DNA of 64,000 bases from Metopolophium dirhodum (GCF_019925205.1 NC_083560.1:97616083-97680082), one strand, 5' to 3'. Shown: positions 9,431 through 20,485, counted from the stretch's first letter. The notes: generated by a model not told the origin, from the letters alone. Numbers and translations are program-made.

Positions 9431-11428
9431 TTCATTTCTGTCTATTTTTGTTTTATAATGTCCCCAAGCTAATGTGTCAATACCATTTTCTAAAATAAAT
9501 CTTTTATCATCATAAACACTTCAAGCTTTTTTGTTTTGTTTTACAGTAAAAATATCATGTTTCTTGGTTCTAAATAAATGTTGTTTAACATATTTTGATT
9601 TTTTTGTTAGTAAACAAATTTCAAAATCATTAAAACATATTTTATTTTCCACAAATTTTTTTTAACTCCTTTAGCTTTTTTAATTTATTTTTCAGTATCT
9701 AAGATTCTATGTGAATATAATTTGGATCTTAAACCTATAAATTCAGACATAATTTCTCCATTTAACTCATCTTTAAATTTACCTAAGACTTTTTTGTTTC
9801 TTAAAGGTAAACCATAAATATTCTCTTGTGGGTAATCTGACGTGTCAAAATGGTCTAACATAGTTTTCATATCCTGGTAGAAATCGTCAGTTTTTATTTC
9901 TAATATTAGTGAGTCTGTATCTGTATACATCAATCTAACTCTAGTAGTTTCTAAGTCAGCAAAAATTGTAAAAGGGACTCTTAATGAATTATTATATTTT
10001 TTAAATTCTAAAGTTTTATTATAAGGTTTTGGTAAATCTATTTTAGCAGCTTTATTTTTAGAACAATAATGTTTACGTTCATTTAATTTTTTTTCTTCAT
10101 CGAAACTACTTAAACACATTTTACATAAAAATCTTTTATGACCATCTTTTGTCATTCGTCTTCCTACTAGTTTCCATAAATCTTTAATCCAACAATAATG
10201 ACCTTTATTCTCTTTATTCTCTTTATCCTCACTTAAATACAACAAATCTATATGATTTGTTTTTTCGTTTGGAGTTATTTTTTAATGGTACAATTATATG
10301 CTTATCTTCACTTTTTTGTTCTAAACAGTAAATATTAACAGATAAATTGTCAATTAATTTAACAAATTTTGAAACATCTTTGGTACTTACTGGAAATTGT
10401 ATTTTAGATTTTGTAATTACTTCATCATATTCATGTTCCCATTTTTTATATTTAGTTAGTCTTTGTCCATCTTTTTCAACAGGGTGTAAAGCAGAGAGTA
10501 TTGCCCAAAGAAAACATTTATCATCTTCTGTATTTTTAACATTTATAACAGCATGTTTATCTTGAAGTCTTTGGGTAATGGAATATATGAAGAACCCTTA
10601 AAAGTAACATATTTATTTATATTTATTCCCAAACTTAAAATTTGATGAAGTATCCATTGTGAATTTTTCATTATAAAATTTTCTTCTTCTTTTACAATTT
10701 TAATTTTTGTATTTGTATAAAAATCAATTGAGTTAGAATTTTTTGTTAAAATTTTATTTTGTGTTTTAAAATTTTTTTCCTCATATTTCATATTTTCTTC
10801 ATTAGTACATCTCTTATATATAGCATACAACCAAATATTTACTTTTATATTTGTTTTTTTTAATTCTTGTTTAAGTCGTCCTATTACTGGATTATCTAAA
10901 CAATTTAAAAATGTTTGTAAATCTTTAATACCCATATTATTTTTAATAATATAAGTTTTTAATCTACTTTGAAATGCTGTTTCTTAATTTTTTAAAATAG
11001 GTCGAATCGTGTTGTTTTTTTCAAAAATTTTTTCACTAAAATTGAAAACTCTATGTGGTTTGGGTATTATCTCTCTTGATATTCTTGGTTTTATACCATT
11101 ATTTTGATGACGAATAGATTGAAACTGTTTAGACCAACTGTTGTATTTAACTGTTAAATTACAAATATCACAAGTTTTATCTGCAGATCTTTGTATTCTC
11201 TCTTGTCTTGTTCTTACATTTTGTTGTTGTTGTACCTCTGTATGTTCGTCTAAATCGAGGCATAATTGTTTGATCTGGATCATTGTTTTGATGACGAATA
11301 GATTTCAAATGTCTAGACCAATTTTTGTAACTAACTGTTAAGTTACATTTATCACAAGTTTTGTTATCCATTTTATTATTGTTAACATTTCCTTTAACAA
11401 AAGGTTCAATTTTATTTATATGTTCCAT
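9431..11428 (-). pseudogene. Polinton protein-primed DNA polymerase B, internally deleted
   Basis: From ATG at 11428 the coding pieces run, with frame changes and stops, to TAA at 9431. Visible parts are two C2H2-like fingers (CDKCNLTVSYKNWSRHLKSIRH type); a long linker; the Polinton polymerase N-terminal region (KCFLWAILSALHP, HYCWIKDLWKL, a CKMC...C zinc site); exonuclease motif I (FADLET); the metal-binding polymerase motif C (YTDTDS) at about 9930-9945; and a C-terminal region with LAWGHYK. Motif C follows motif I almost directly, so most of the exonuclease and the polymerase palm and thumb, several hundred residues, are deleted. The enzyme would replicate the element from a terminal protein primer. 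A private nonsense codon at about 10984 is absent from the second copy. Confidence 0.85.
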
Positions 11429-11509
11429 TTATTATAAAGATTATTATTTTTTTTTACATTAATTTTTTTAATAAAAATAATTTTTATTAAAAATAATATT
11501 TAAATAATA

Positions 11510-11803
11510 TTAAGATCCCATACTAAATTCACATATTTTAATATTTCCTAAATCTTGAATAAACTTAATATCATCTAGAAAATGGTGAGTATAATCACTT
11601 GTTGTAATAATTTGCTCATTAGCTATTTTACAAAGTTCTAACCAAATTGGTGAATGTAATAGTTTAGAAACATAAGGCTTTCCATTTCCAAAATCAACAT
11701 CTCCTTGACTAATAATGAAAATATTTCCATCAATTGGAATTTTATTTAGATTATATTTAACATTTTCAGAATTTTCATAGTATTCAAAAGCACAAAATTT
11801 CAC
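11510..11803 (-). CDS. Small Polinton ORF, unknown function
   Basis: 97 codons starting at GTG, with no ATG in frame nearby. No domain is recognised. The sequence is non-repetitive, with conserved-looking stretches such as NIFIISQGDVDFGNGKPY and HSPIWLELCKIANEQI. It sits between the polymerase and the zinc-finger ORF on the same strand, with short AT spacers. The second copy (42843-42952) lacks about the first 60 codons because the duplication breaks inside it at 11619. It could be a Polinton accessory protein or the end of a larger decayed gene. Confidence 0.4.
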   Translation of the reverse strand: MKFCAFEYYENSENVKYNLNKIPIDGNIFIISQGDVDFGNGKPYVSKLLHSPIWLELCKIANEQIITTSDYTHHFLDDIKFIQDLGNIKICEFSMGS

Positions 11804-11810
11804 ATAACAT

Positions 11811-12101
11811 TTATTTTTTTTTTATACTTTTTTTTATATTATTTTGCATTAATTTCAAATAATTAAAATTTTTTAGTCTATATTGATTAATTGGTATACC
11901 CTTGTATGTTTTATTAAATCTAAAAGGTAAAAGTGTTTGATCTATATCATTTTTTTGATGATTATAAGATTTTAAATGAGCATCCCAATTTTTGGAACCA
12001 ATTATTAAATTACATTTATCACAAGTTTTAGCAGGATATATTTTTGTATTTAATACATCATTTTCTTTAACTAAAGATTCAATTTTATTTAATCCATCCA
12101 T
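11811..12101 (-). CDS. Small C2H2 zinc-finger Polinton ORF
   Basis: A 96-residue protein with a lone finger CDKCNLIIGSKNWDAHLKSY followed by H, then a lysine-rich tail (KKSIKKK). Its beginning (NKIESLVKEN) and finger closely resemble the first 80 residues of the polymerase ORF at 11428, so it is either a tandem paralogue or a duplicated polymerase N-terminus. It probably binds nucleic acid. The finger itself is intact, with a start ATG at 12101 and a stop at 11811. Confidence 0.55.
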   Translation of the reverse strand: MDGLNKIESLVKENDVLNTKIYPAKTCDKCNLIIGSKNWDAHLKSYNHQKNDIDQTLLPFRFNKTYKGIPINQYRLKNFNYLKLMQNNIKKSIKKK

Positions 12102-12164
12102 TCTTTATTATTTTTTTTTTACATTCAATTTTTTAATAGAATAATTTTTATTAAAAAATATTAT

Positions 12165-12440
12165 TTAAAATTTTGTTTTTTGTAACTCTTCGTTATAAAA
12201 ACTCCCTATAATCTCATCATTGTTTAAAACTATAATTTTATAAGTAATAGGATTTGTGTTTAAAATTTCATTAACTATAAATATTTCTTTTGTCCAGTTA
12301 TTACTATATTTATTACCAAACGTTTTTTTAGAAACTGTTATTCTTACTCTTATCACCTACACTAAATTTAATTTTTGGTTTAGGTTTGTTTTTTGTAGAA
12401 AATAATTTGTGAAAAACAACATCTTCGAGAATTAAATAAG
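12165..12440 (-). pseudogene. Polinton integrase C-terminal fragment
   Basis: The frame encodes a KPKPKIKFSVGD stretch, a frameshift, then VRITVSKKTFGNKY, NNWTKEIFIVNEILNTNPITY and GSFYNEELQKTKF. This is the SH3/chromo-like tail of retroviral-type integrases carried by Polintons, which insert the element and usually leave a 6-bp duplication. The catalytic DDE core that should lie upstream (higher coordinates) is absent. That region is replaced by non-coding DNA up to 13536. Confidence 0.7.
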
Positions 12441-13536
12441 GTACATGGATGTTGATATGAACTATCTTAATTTTGGAAAGTTTACTTCATCTAGGTACTT
12501 ATAAATATTGTGGCTATTGCGCAGTGGTGCATCCAGTATTTTTTTAGGGGGGCACACACTATCTAAAAGTCGATTTAAAATAATGGTTTTATTCAAAAAT
12601 CCCATGAAATAATTGTATTTATTTTGGGCACATCTGATTTTAAATCAAAAAAGTGATTCCTAAAGAGCATAATCTAGAAACATATAAATTCAACCATTTT
12701 TTTGAAATTACAATCTAATTTCAGGAAGTATGTTTAATTTACTACCGCTTTTAGTAGTTTTCATAGTAAACAATAATAATATATTTCATTTTTCGCGAAG
12801 TATTGTCATGTACGTGCGTGCGTGTCTGAGAATTACATCTGGCGGCGGTTGCCCGACATGGCATTACAGCGATTCTCGGAAACACCCACTAATGCTATAG
12901 ACATAGCCCAAATGTTAATGTCATGTGAATTGCCTAATTATTACTCCTTAAAACATGATACGCTGGAGCCCCCTTAATGTGAATAGTTTATTTATACTTT
13001 CAGTCAGTCATGAAATTAATACATAATAATATGTACATAATAATAAATACCAAGTAATTACGGTGTAAATAACGGTGATAGTGATTAGTGGTATAAGCAC
13101 AGAATATTCATTGGTATATCTGGTATAAGACATATTTTAGTATGCGTTCATATTGTATACAAATAAAGATTATAAATCTTTAAAAAAAAAAAATAGCAAA
13201 GACGGCCAATGTGGGGCATGGCTCCTCCCCAGTGGAGTGGTGAACTAAAAATTTTCCAAAGGCAAGTTACAATTATAACAAGTATTTATGCATAATAATG
13301 TATTAATATAATATAACAAATTATATTTCAGATCGTTATTGACAACTTATTGAGAATATCATATTAAATTTACTAAGGGACCCATTGGCTACCACCCACC
13401 CCTCTATTTAAGAAAAATTTCAAATTTACATTTTGTATTGATCCTTTTAACTTTGACAATAATAAGATTTAACTTATTTTATGATAATTGAGTTCAAGTA
13501 TAATATACAATATAAAAAACACAGGTTTTCATATAA
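12441..13536. other. Non-coding insert replacing the integrase core
   Basis: No coding signal. Starting at about 12523, 'cagtggtgcatccagtattt' followed by a G run looks like a hAT-type terminus, but I found no matching right end with a target duplication. Positions 13170-13250 hold an A run and a 'cggccaatgtggggcatggc' block that could be another repeat end. The stretch is probably transposon debris that displaced the integrase core. Confidence 0.4.
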
Positions 13537-13950
13537 AATTAAAATGTGGAAAAAGTGGTAGATAACTTTGGAAATAGTGGTTTTTGGGAATAAGAAAACA
13601 TAGAAAATATTGAGTCGTGGAAAAACGTTCTTTTGGCAATTGAGTACAATGGTAAAACTGGGAATAACGCTATTGGATAAAATGGTTATTGGTAATAAAT
13701 TAAATGTAAACTTTTTCCAGTTTCTGTGTAAAATATGTATAATGGATAATTTAGTAAGTGGTAAAACTGGTAGCATTACCATTATACCACTTTTTCCAAT
13801 GTATATTTTTTCTAAATACCACTATAACCAATGTTTATTTTTTCTAATTGGTAAAAACTGAACATTGGAAAATCTAGTTATTAGGAAAATTTGAACATTG
13901 GAAAAAGTTGATCTTGGAAAAATTAAAATGTGGAAAAAGTGGTACAGTCC
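13537..13950. repeat. Degenerate 'tggtaaaactgg' repeat array
   Basis: Two copies of 'taaaatgtggaaaaagtggt' lie about 380 bp apart, at about 13542 and 13924. The DNA between them is made of diverged 12-20-bp units such as 'tggtaaaactgg' and 'tggaaaaa'. The array begins exactly where homology of the phospholipase-like protein stops, so it interrupts that gene. It could be an expanded minisatellite or a small foreign insert. Confidence 0.5.
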
Positions 13951-14494
13951 CTGCAGCTTCATCTAATTTGTTGATTGGTTGTATATTTTGTTCTTCATTT
14001 TTCTCTAAATTTGTAAATGGTCCTAAATAATTATATTTAGGATAATGTATTGGAGGTAAAAATTTACAATTCAAAAAATCATTAAAAACACCTGCACCTT
14101 TTATAATTTTCTTTGGTAAACTTGAAATAAATGACCATAAATATATTGGACCTTTGTCAGGAATATCAATTATTATTTCCATTTTTTTAATACAAAACTT
14201 AAGAATTTCAAGTTTGTCATCATGGTAATAATTATTTCCTTTTCTTTCTTCACTAGAAATATAATATATTTTTTCTCTTAATTGATTTATATTATATTCT
14301 TTGTCATTTGTTATTTCATTTGGTAAATTATTAACAAATTGTAGTAAATATTCAATACCTTTATGGTCATCGATTAAATGTTCCATTTTTATTTTAAATA
14401 ATTTAAGAATACCAAGTTTTTCGTTATGAAAACCATAATTTTCAGCTTTTCCTTCAGCTGCCATTAAATGGCATCTTTCATTTAATTGTTTCAT
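13874..14494 (-). pseudogene. Polinton phospholipase-A2-like capsid protein, truncated
   Basis: A 206-codon frame from ATG at 14494. Residues about 3-61 and 70-131 are two diverged copies of a 60-residue unit: each has a Q-L-x-E/R-x-x opening, a KLxILKF/LF-x-K-ME block and an F-x-x-x-LP-x-x-I end. At 150-181 comes YPKYNYLGPFTNLEK and then INKLDEAA, the N-terminal half of the phospholipase-A2-like domain found in parvovirus VP1 and Polinton minor capsid proteins. There the domain aids membrane breach during entry. The His-Asp catalytic helix that should follow DEA is missing, and the last 25 codons derive from the repeat array. The protein is therefore catalytically dead. It lies on the same strand as the packaging ATPase. 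Confidence 0.7.
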
Positions 14495-14499
14495 ATTAT

Positions 14500-14813
14500 C
14501 TAATTAATTATTTTTTTTAACTTTGCTGGTGAATATTCTTTTTCTTGTAATTTTTTTATATTATTTTCATCTTCATCTTCATATTCATCTTTTTTCAAAT
14601 GATTTAACTTTTTTTCAGAATATAATAAATCTGACTTAAATGAATTTTTTAAATTTTGTTCAAGATGAATTAATTCTTTAATATTTTCAGGTTCGTTTTC
14701 TAAATTAGTTCCTTCCTTAAAATTGTTTTGTGTTTCTGGTGGGTCCGAAGATGTGATTTTTTTTAAATTTGTTTTTATTATTTTTCTTAAATTCTTTTGA
14801 TTTTATTTAACAT
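14500..14813 (-). pseudogene. Lys/Glu-rich Polinton ORF with disrupted start
   Basis: An open frame of about 100 codons ends at TAG at 14500-14502, six bases before the next gene's ATG. It has no in-frame ATG. An ATG at 14813 lies in another frame within a few codons, so a frameshift near 14790-14805 probably separates start and body. The product is rich in K, E, D and N, with an acidic cluster (DEYEDEDENN) and many leucines suggesting a coiled coil. No family is recognised. The position between ATPase and phospholipase-like gene fits a minor capsid or scaffolding role, which is inference. Confidence 0.4.
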
Positions 14814-14832
14814 TTATTTATTATATTACATT

Positions 14833-15393
14833 TTATTTTTTTATTTGTTTTTCAAGTTTATAGTAGAAACGGTTATTAATCAGATCGATTGTTATAAATC
14901 CATAGTCATTTTCCCAACAATCTGAACATAAAGTTTTAAAGTCGTTTAATGAAATAGTATTACTTAAAAAATCATCCCAAACATTTTTTATATATTGTGT
15001 TGATTTAAAAGCAATTAAAAGAGTTAAATTATTTCTTATATATTGCTTATTTGCTGAACTATAACATTGATTTAAATAAATAACCGAAATGTCTTTTGGT
15101 ATTGATCTATTCATATATTCATAAATAGGTTTTTGTTCATCTAAAGGAATGTCATCAAAAACAACTAAACTACCACGTTCACATTCGTCTACAGATATTA
15201 CATCTGTGTTAGAAATATAAAAATAAATCTCAGGTATACCTTCAAATATTTCTACTAGTTCAATATAAATTGGTTGATCAATACTTTTTGTAAAAATATA
15301 TAAATTTTCATACTTAGTCCAATGACTTAGAATTATACTCCTCAACACAGTTGTTTTACCATAACCTGATGGACCAAACAACATAAGTCGCAT
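14833..15393 (-). CDS. A32-like DNA-packaging ATPase (FtsK-HerA type)
   Basis: A 186-residue protein from ATG at 15393. Walker A is GPSGYGKTT at residues 7-15. Walker B is LVVFDD at 76-81, with a following arginine/asparagine sensor strand (DISVIYLNQCYSSANKQYI, 101-119) and a hydrophobic IAFK strand. This order matches the small packaging ATPases of Polintons, adintoviruses and poxviruses, which pump genome DNA into capsids. It starts immediately at the P-loop, so up to about 40 upstream residues may be lost, but all core motifs are intact. It is transcribed away from the capsid gene at 15527 across a 133-bp AT-rich gap. Confidence 0.85.
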   Translation of the reverse strand: MRLMLFGPSGYGKTTVLRSIILSHWTKYENLYIFTKSIDQPIYIELVEIFEGIPEIYFYISNTDVISVDECERGSLVVFDDIPLDEQKPIYEYMNRSIPKDISVIYLNQCYSSANKQYIRNNLTLLIAFKSTQYIKNVWDDFLSNTISLNDFKTLCSDCWENDYGFITIDLINNRFYYKLEKQIKK

Positions 15394-15526
15394 AGGTAAA
15401 TGAAATAAAGATTTTTTTTTTATTTTTTATTTAATATGGTTTTATTGCAATTAATTCCATTTTTATAATAACAATTTAATTTATTTTTACTAATAAAAAT
15501 TTATTTTATTTTTACTAATATAAATA
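15394..15526. promoter_or_regulatory. Divergent promoter between ATPase and capsid genes
   Basis: A 133-bp, almost pure A/T gap separates two head-to-head coding regions. Runs such as 'tttttttttattttttattt' and a repeated 'tttatttttactaata' (two copies, about 15482 and 15506) are present. A bidirectional promoter is inferred from gene layout only. Confidence 0.3.
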
Positions 15527-16753
15527 ATGTATAATATTTTTAAAAAGTATGATCTTTTTATTGAAAGAGTTCAAACTAAAACATGGATACCTACAAATAT
15601 CATTCATCTTAATACACCTAATGAAGACACAATTTTTAAAATAAATAGTATGGACAGTTTTCTGGACATTAGAAAAACCAAGTTTTTTATGTCTGGTAGG
15701 TATTTGCAAAAAGATGGAAAAGAATATCCTTAAGATTCAAAAATAGAACTAGTGGATAATTTTACTCCATTTTTAATTAGTAAATGTATATCTAAAATTT
15801 GTGGTAAAACAATAAATGAAATTGAGTATACAGGAAGAGTAAGTACAATTAAAAGTTTTATAAGCTACTCTCTGGATTTAAACGGACCAACTATAAACTC
15901 AGGTTTTGTAAGTAAATTTAAAGGTGGAGGTCATTTTAATGTTATGGGTAATTTATCTCAATTTGGCATGCCATTTTTCAAAGACCATCCATATCCTGTT
16001 TTCAATTGTGACATGGAATTATGTTTTACTAGAAATACAGACGATGATGCATTATTAAAAAGAGATGTTGCAGGAACAGAAGATGGTAAAATTATTATTG
16101 ATGAATTTACAATTAAAATTCCAATTGTAGAATACAATCCTTTGCAAAAAGTTTTATTGTTAAAAGAGTTAACTGAACTTTCTCAAGAAAAAAAGTATAC
16201 TTTTAATTTTAAAACGTGGCGATGTATTGAGGAAAGAAATATTTCTGGAAGAACTATAAAAATTGATTTATCAACACAATATTGAAGTGAAAATTCTCCT
16301 GAGTTTTGTGGTTTTGGATTACAAACAAACAAATTAAATACTCAAGATCATGATCCTGGTGAATTTGATCATTGTTGTGTTAGAAACTATTGGTTTGAAA
16401 TAAATGGAAAACGTTATCCTGAAGAATGTCAAGATGAAGATTTTAAGAATAATAAATTTTGTCAATCTTATGAGAATTTAATGTCTTATAAATTAACTTA
16501 CCATAAAAATCAACAAGAACTTCCATTGATGTATAATGATCCAAATGATTTTAAATTATTTAGGTCAATATTTCTAATTAAAACAGTTTACCAACCAATT
16601 AATATTTCTGCAACTAAAAAAAATATTATTATACATATTGAGTTACATGAAGATTTACCCAAAGACACAATTTGTTTTATTTTTTTCATAAGAGAAGATG
16701 AATTTTTGTTTGACATTGAAAAAGGTACAATTGAAGAAACTTTTAGTGGTTAA
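15527..16753 (+). pseudogene. Double-jelly-roll capsid-like protein with two nonsense codons
   Basis: One reading frame from ATG 15527 to TAA 16753 (409 codons with stops) is broken only by TAA at 15731-15733 and TGA at 16283-16285. Length is preserved, so the lesions are point changes. Recognisable blocks are INEIEYTGRVSTIK, a FKDHPYPVFNCDMELCFTR strand, NTDDDALLKRD, KIPIVEYNPLQKVLLLKEL, FKTWRC and, after the second stop, a FGLQTN...EFDHC strand and NGKRYPEE. These match the double jelly-roll-like family of insect Polinton proteins, which build capsids. It is the only Polinton gene here on the plus strand. An active version would form the shell filled by the neighbouring ATPase. Stop readthrough is possible but unlikely. 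Confidence 0.75.
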
Positions 16754-16810
16754 AATATACATATAAAAATGTGTTTGTATGATTGAGATTGCTGTACTTT
16801 TTGACTTTAA

Positions 16811-19800
16811 CCCTTTATAGGGCAGAACAAAAAAAATCACCAGATTGTTCTGAAAATTGGTATACATTCAGTATGGAGTACTCTGATTTTGGGAAAAATA
16901 TTGGAAAATTTTTAATTTGTTTTGCATGATTGGAAAAGTGGTGGGAAAATAGTTTCCCTTTGCACCTTTACGACCGTGGGATTTACTGAACGGGCAATGG
17001 TAATATATTTCCCACTTATGCGGTTACTTAGAAAAATATACAAGCCTCATTCAAACTAATATACCTAAATATAATAAAAAAAAAAAAAGTAAAAAAACAT
17101 TAAAAACACAACATTTCTGTAATGCACATCCCTATAAAATGTATTTAAAATTCATAAATAATAATAAAAAAAAAACAATTGAACTTATACTTAGTAAAAC
17201 TAAAATTGATAAAAAATAAATAATAATTATTATATATCTTTAAAATAAAAATCAACAACCTGATACATTTCTAGTAAAATAAAACAATAAACTTCTGGAA
17301 TTTTCCATATAAATAATAAAAGTAATGAAATAGGGATAAACAATTTTAGGTAGGTTTGTGATATGGTACAAAACATTGTTTGCATAGTGTTATGTCGCAT
17401 GTAGAACAAATCATATTGGATCTTTTTTCTTTTGCTTTAGTGCTACACATTTTGCATCTTCTATATTTATCTATGAATTTTGTCATATGATTAACTCCAG
17501 CTGTAAAATCATGAGCGATGGAAAGTTTTTGTTTTTTTTTATATCTTTGTTCGTGGGGGGAAGATGTATTCTTTTTCCTGCATGAGAAATTCCCAATAAG
17601 CTCATCCGTTAATCTCGATCGAAACTCTAAATGTGTAATGTACTTTTTTTTATTCTTGTTGCAACTTTCTTTATATAAAATATAAGAATTAACAATAGCA
17701 GTATCAACCATATAATAAAAAAGTTTAATCCACCACTTCCTCGACTTTTGAGAAATTGAGTATGGAGACATATATTGATCAAATTTGTCAACTCCTCCCA
17801 TGTATTTATTATAATCTGATATTCCAGTAGGGCACTTTACTTGAATCCTTTCCCCTTTACCATTTTTTCTCAGTACTGTAGATGTATCTGAAGAGTTATG
17901 CATGTTGCTAACAAGTGTCACTGGTTTACTTCCTCTATCCTTCCATCGCATAATACCAATATCTTCACTTTGGGCATATTCAATGTCACCAGAAGTATAT
18001 TTACCATCATTTTTCATAAGGTGTTTTGGATAATACTTTTTGTTTACTCTAAATGTTCCACATGCAAATATACCATCACACAAAAGTTTAAAAATTAGAG
18101 GTATACTGGTAAAAAAATTATCAAAAAAAACACAGTAAAATAAGTTTTTCAATTTTTTGGTCAAGTATAACACAACGTTTTCTCCTAGTCCATACTCAGG
18201 TATTCCATTTGATTTTTTTCCAGTGTATATATCAAGATTCAGTAAAAAACCACTATAAGAATCAGCCAATGCCCATATTTTGAAACCCCTTTTAATAGGT
18301 TTCATGGGCATATATTGTTTCATAGTGGAACGTCCTTATATGCTACCATGCTTTCATCGACTGCCAAGTATCTTGATGGGCGATATACAGATTGATAAAT
18401 ATCTTTCAAATGCGTTATCATAGGACGAATTTTATATAATTTATCAAAATCCAAAGAATTTCTTGATGGCATTTGGGAATTATCATTAAGATGAATTAAC
18501 CGTAGAATTTTCAAAAACCTTTTTACAGGCATGATTTTGGCCACACGTTCACAAAAAAAATTAGGATCATTTGACCAATATAACCTGATGCTAGGTAAGC
18601 TATGGTAACCCATAAAAATTAAAATTCCAATAAATGCTTTTATTTCTTCAATGCTTGTGTTGATATTAACATTTTTTTGCTGAGCATATAAATTTGTTTG
18701 TTGAACAATAGTTTGAAATATAGGACCAATCATCAATTTAAATATTTCTATTGGCGGCATTTTATAAACGTTTTTGTCTACTGGACCTTGTTCTTCTCTA
18801 AATCTAACTTTTTTAAATTTTTTTGGAGGAAATCCTGACTTTACAAAATTAAATTCACCACTCATATTTGGATTAGAAACATTGTCTACGTCTAAATTTA
18901 TGAGTTCGTTTTCACCACTTATATTTGGATTTGAAATATTGTCTGCTTCTACATTTAGGAGTTCGTTTTCAAGATCATCATTATTTAGAAATATATTTAC
19001 ATCAATAGGTAAGTCATTAACTTCATCTAAATCTACAAGTAGTTGCTGTTGCTGAGTTGGTACATAATCTTTATCTTTATCACTGTCATCCATTTCCTCA
19101 TCTGAGCTGGACATAATATCTTCTAGCAACTCCAAATCATTATGTATATCTGACAAAATAAAATTATCTATCAATATATTTTACCAACAACTATAATAAT
19201 TAATTAGAATACTACTTGATATAATTAGATTTAATTAATAGTAATTTTAATTATGTTAAAGATTATATATAACTATTGGTACCAACTATATTAATGTTTT
19301 CATCATAGTTTTATTTTTACAGTACAATACATTAGTTATTGCAATGTTGTTTATAAGAACATATTCCATACATTTACATAAATATAGGTAGGTACAAATT
19401 TATTTTAGTAAAATAATAAATAATGTTATATAGGTTCTAGGTACATATAATATACTAAATTGTATAATACAATATTTTTGTACCAAATTTTTTTTTATTT
19501 TTTATAATATATACAACAAATACAAACAAAAATCTAATTCAAAATATTGAACAATTATAAATTGAAATATACCTTGAGAAGTAGAAGGAATGTTACTATT
19601 TGTTTGTTCAATATTTGATACATTAGGCACCTGCACTTCAGCTTCAGCCATACTAGAACCTGTATGTAAAAAAAAACTTTTAATTAAATATAATTATAAA
19701 TTAAAAAAATAATTATTTGGTTTATTTACCTGATGATCTGGTAGATAAATGCCATACTGGTTGACTTAGAGAGTTATTTGCATTGGTGGTACAGTCTTCT

Positions 19801-20485
19801 GCATCAGAATCTCCTCCGTCTTCCGAATCGAATGCCATATCATCGGTAATAGCATTCAACTCTTCTAGAATCTCATATTCTGATAGCATCTGGGAAAAAA
19901 ATTGATAATTATACGTAAATATTTTGTAAGTGGGTCATTTTTGGCCCCAAAAGTGTATATTTATCGAAAGAGTATGAAATAATGATTCAGAATATACTTA
20001 CTTCAAGATTGTTAGTGAAGTTTGAAAGTATTTTTTATAAGTTCAAAACCACAACTACATATTTGAAAATAATATTCAATTATTTTTATAAATTGATAAC
20101 ACAGAAAATACATTTCAAATAAACCGTAAGATAACACAGAAAAACGCGCTAAAATGTTATCTTTAAATTAATATCACCAAAGACTTTATAAGTTAAGCTG
20201 CTTATTTATTAAAATTAAAACAAATAACAATTTTGATAGGAAATTTATTGGAGGGAAAAAAAGTGTATCGCCTGTGGGCAATGGGTAGATAATTTCCCAC
20301 TTTGGTCGTTATCGATTTATTTCTCTTATTTGAAATGTTATCAAATACATATAATTGACACTGTCGTATACAGAAAAAAATAACGGTTTTTTTCAAACAA
20401 GTGGGAAAAATATTACCTGTGACCACACAGTGCTAGAATTTTTTTTCTTGGGTGGGAAATATATATCCCCTTGCCCTATAAAGGG
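16811..20485 (-). mobile_element. piggyBac transposon inside the Polinton
   Basis: The ends are CCCTTTATAGGGCA at 16811 and TGCCCTATAAAGGG at 20472-20485, a perfect 14-bp inverted repeat, flanked by TTAA at 16807-16810 and 20486-20489. TTAA target sites and CCC...GGG ends define piggyBac. Sub-terminal DNA at both ends carries 'gggaaatatat'/'ataatttcccac' type blocks. The 3675-bp element holds one split transposase gene. Being nested, it is younger than the Polinton insertion. Confidence 0.95.
17346..19889 (-). pseudogene. piggyBac transposase, three exons, one frameshift
   Basis: Coding exons on the minus strand are 19889-19730, 19659-19573 and 19149-17346. Each junction has GT/AG sites, and phases agree (1, 1), giving an acidic N-terminus. 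The DDE_Tnp_1_7 region follows, with catalytic aspartates in YLAVDESM, CVFFDNFF and YMGGVDKFDQYM. The C-terminus is the cysteine-rich domain that binds the transposon ends (CKMCSTKAK...CSTCDITLCKQC). The frame changes once: at about 18331-18337 one base is missing, so the upstream frame ends VPL-stop at 18320 while homology continues from the next frame at MKQYMPMKP. Everything else is open. Activity is lost unless the indel is a sequencing error. Confidence 0.88.

Larger units (their letters stand above)
7176..11619 (+). repeat. Left arm of a 4.44-kb inverted duplication
   Basis: This segment reappears as the near-identical reverse complement at 42843-47284. The coordinate sum is constant at 54459-54462, showing only a few small indels. 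The arm holds a PIF1-like helicase end, dispersed repeats, the Polinton left terminal repeat and the polymerase pseudogene. It stops inside a small Polinton ORF at 11619. Similarity ends sharply on both sides: at 7176 this arm abuts the retroelement, while its partner abuts a ZMYM1-like hAT. Differences are sparse, so the duplication looks recent. Confidence 0.92.

Noticed and set aside
16283..16285. TGA in the capsid frame as selenocysteine or programmed readthrough
   Set aside because: There is also an upstream TAA and no downstream stem-loop that I can identify. Simple decay is more likely in this mutated element.
17898..18098. Plus-strand ORF inside the piggyBac
   Set aside because: It is the antisense shadow of the transposase third exon.
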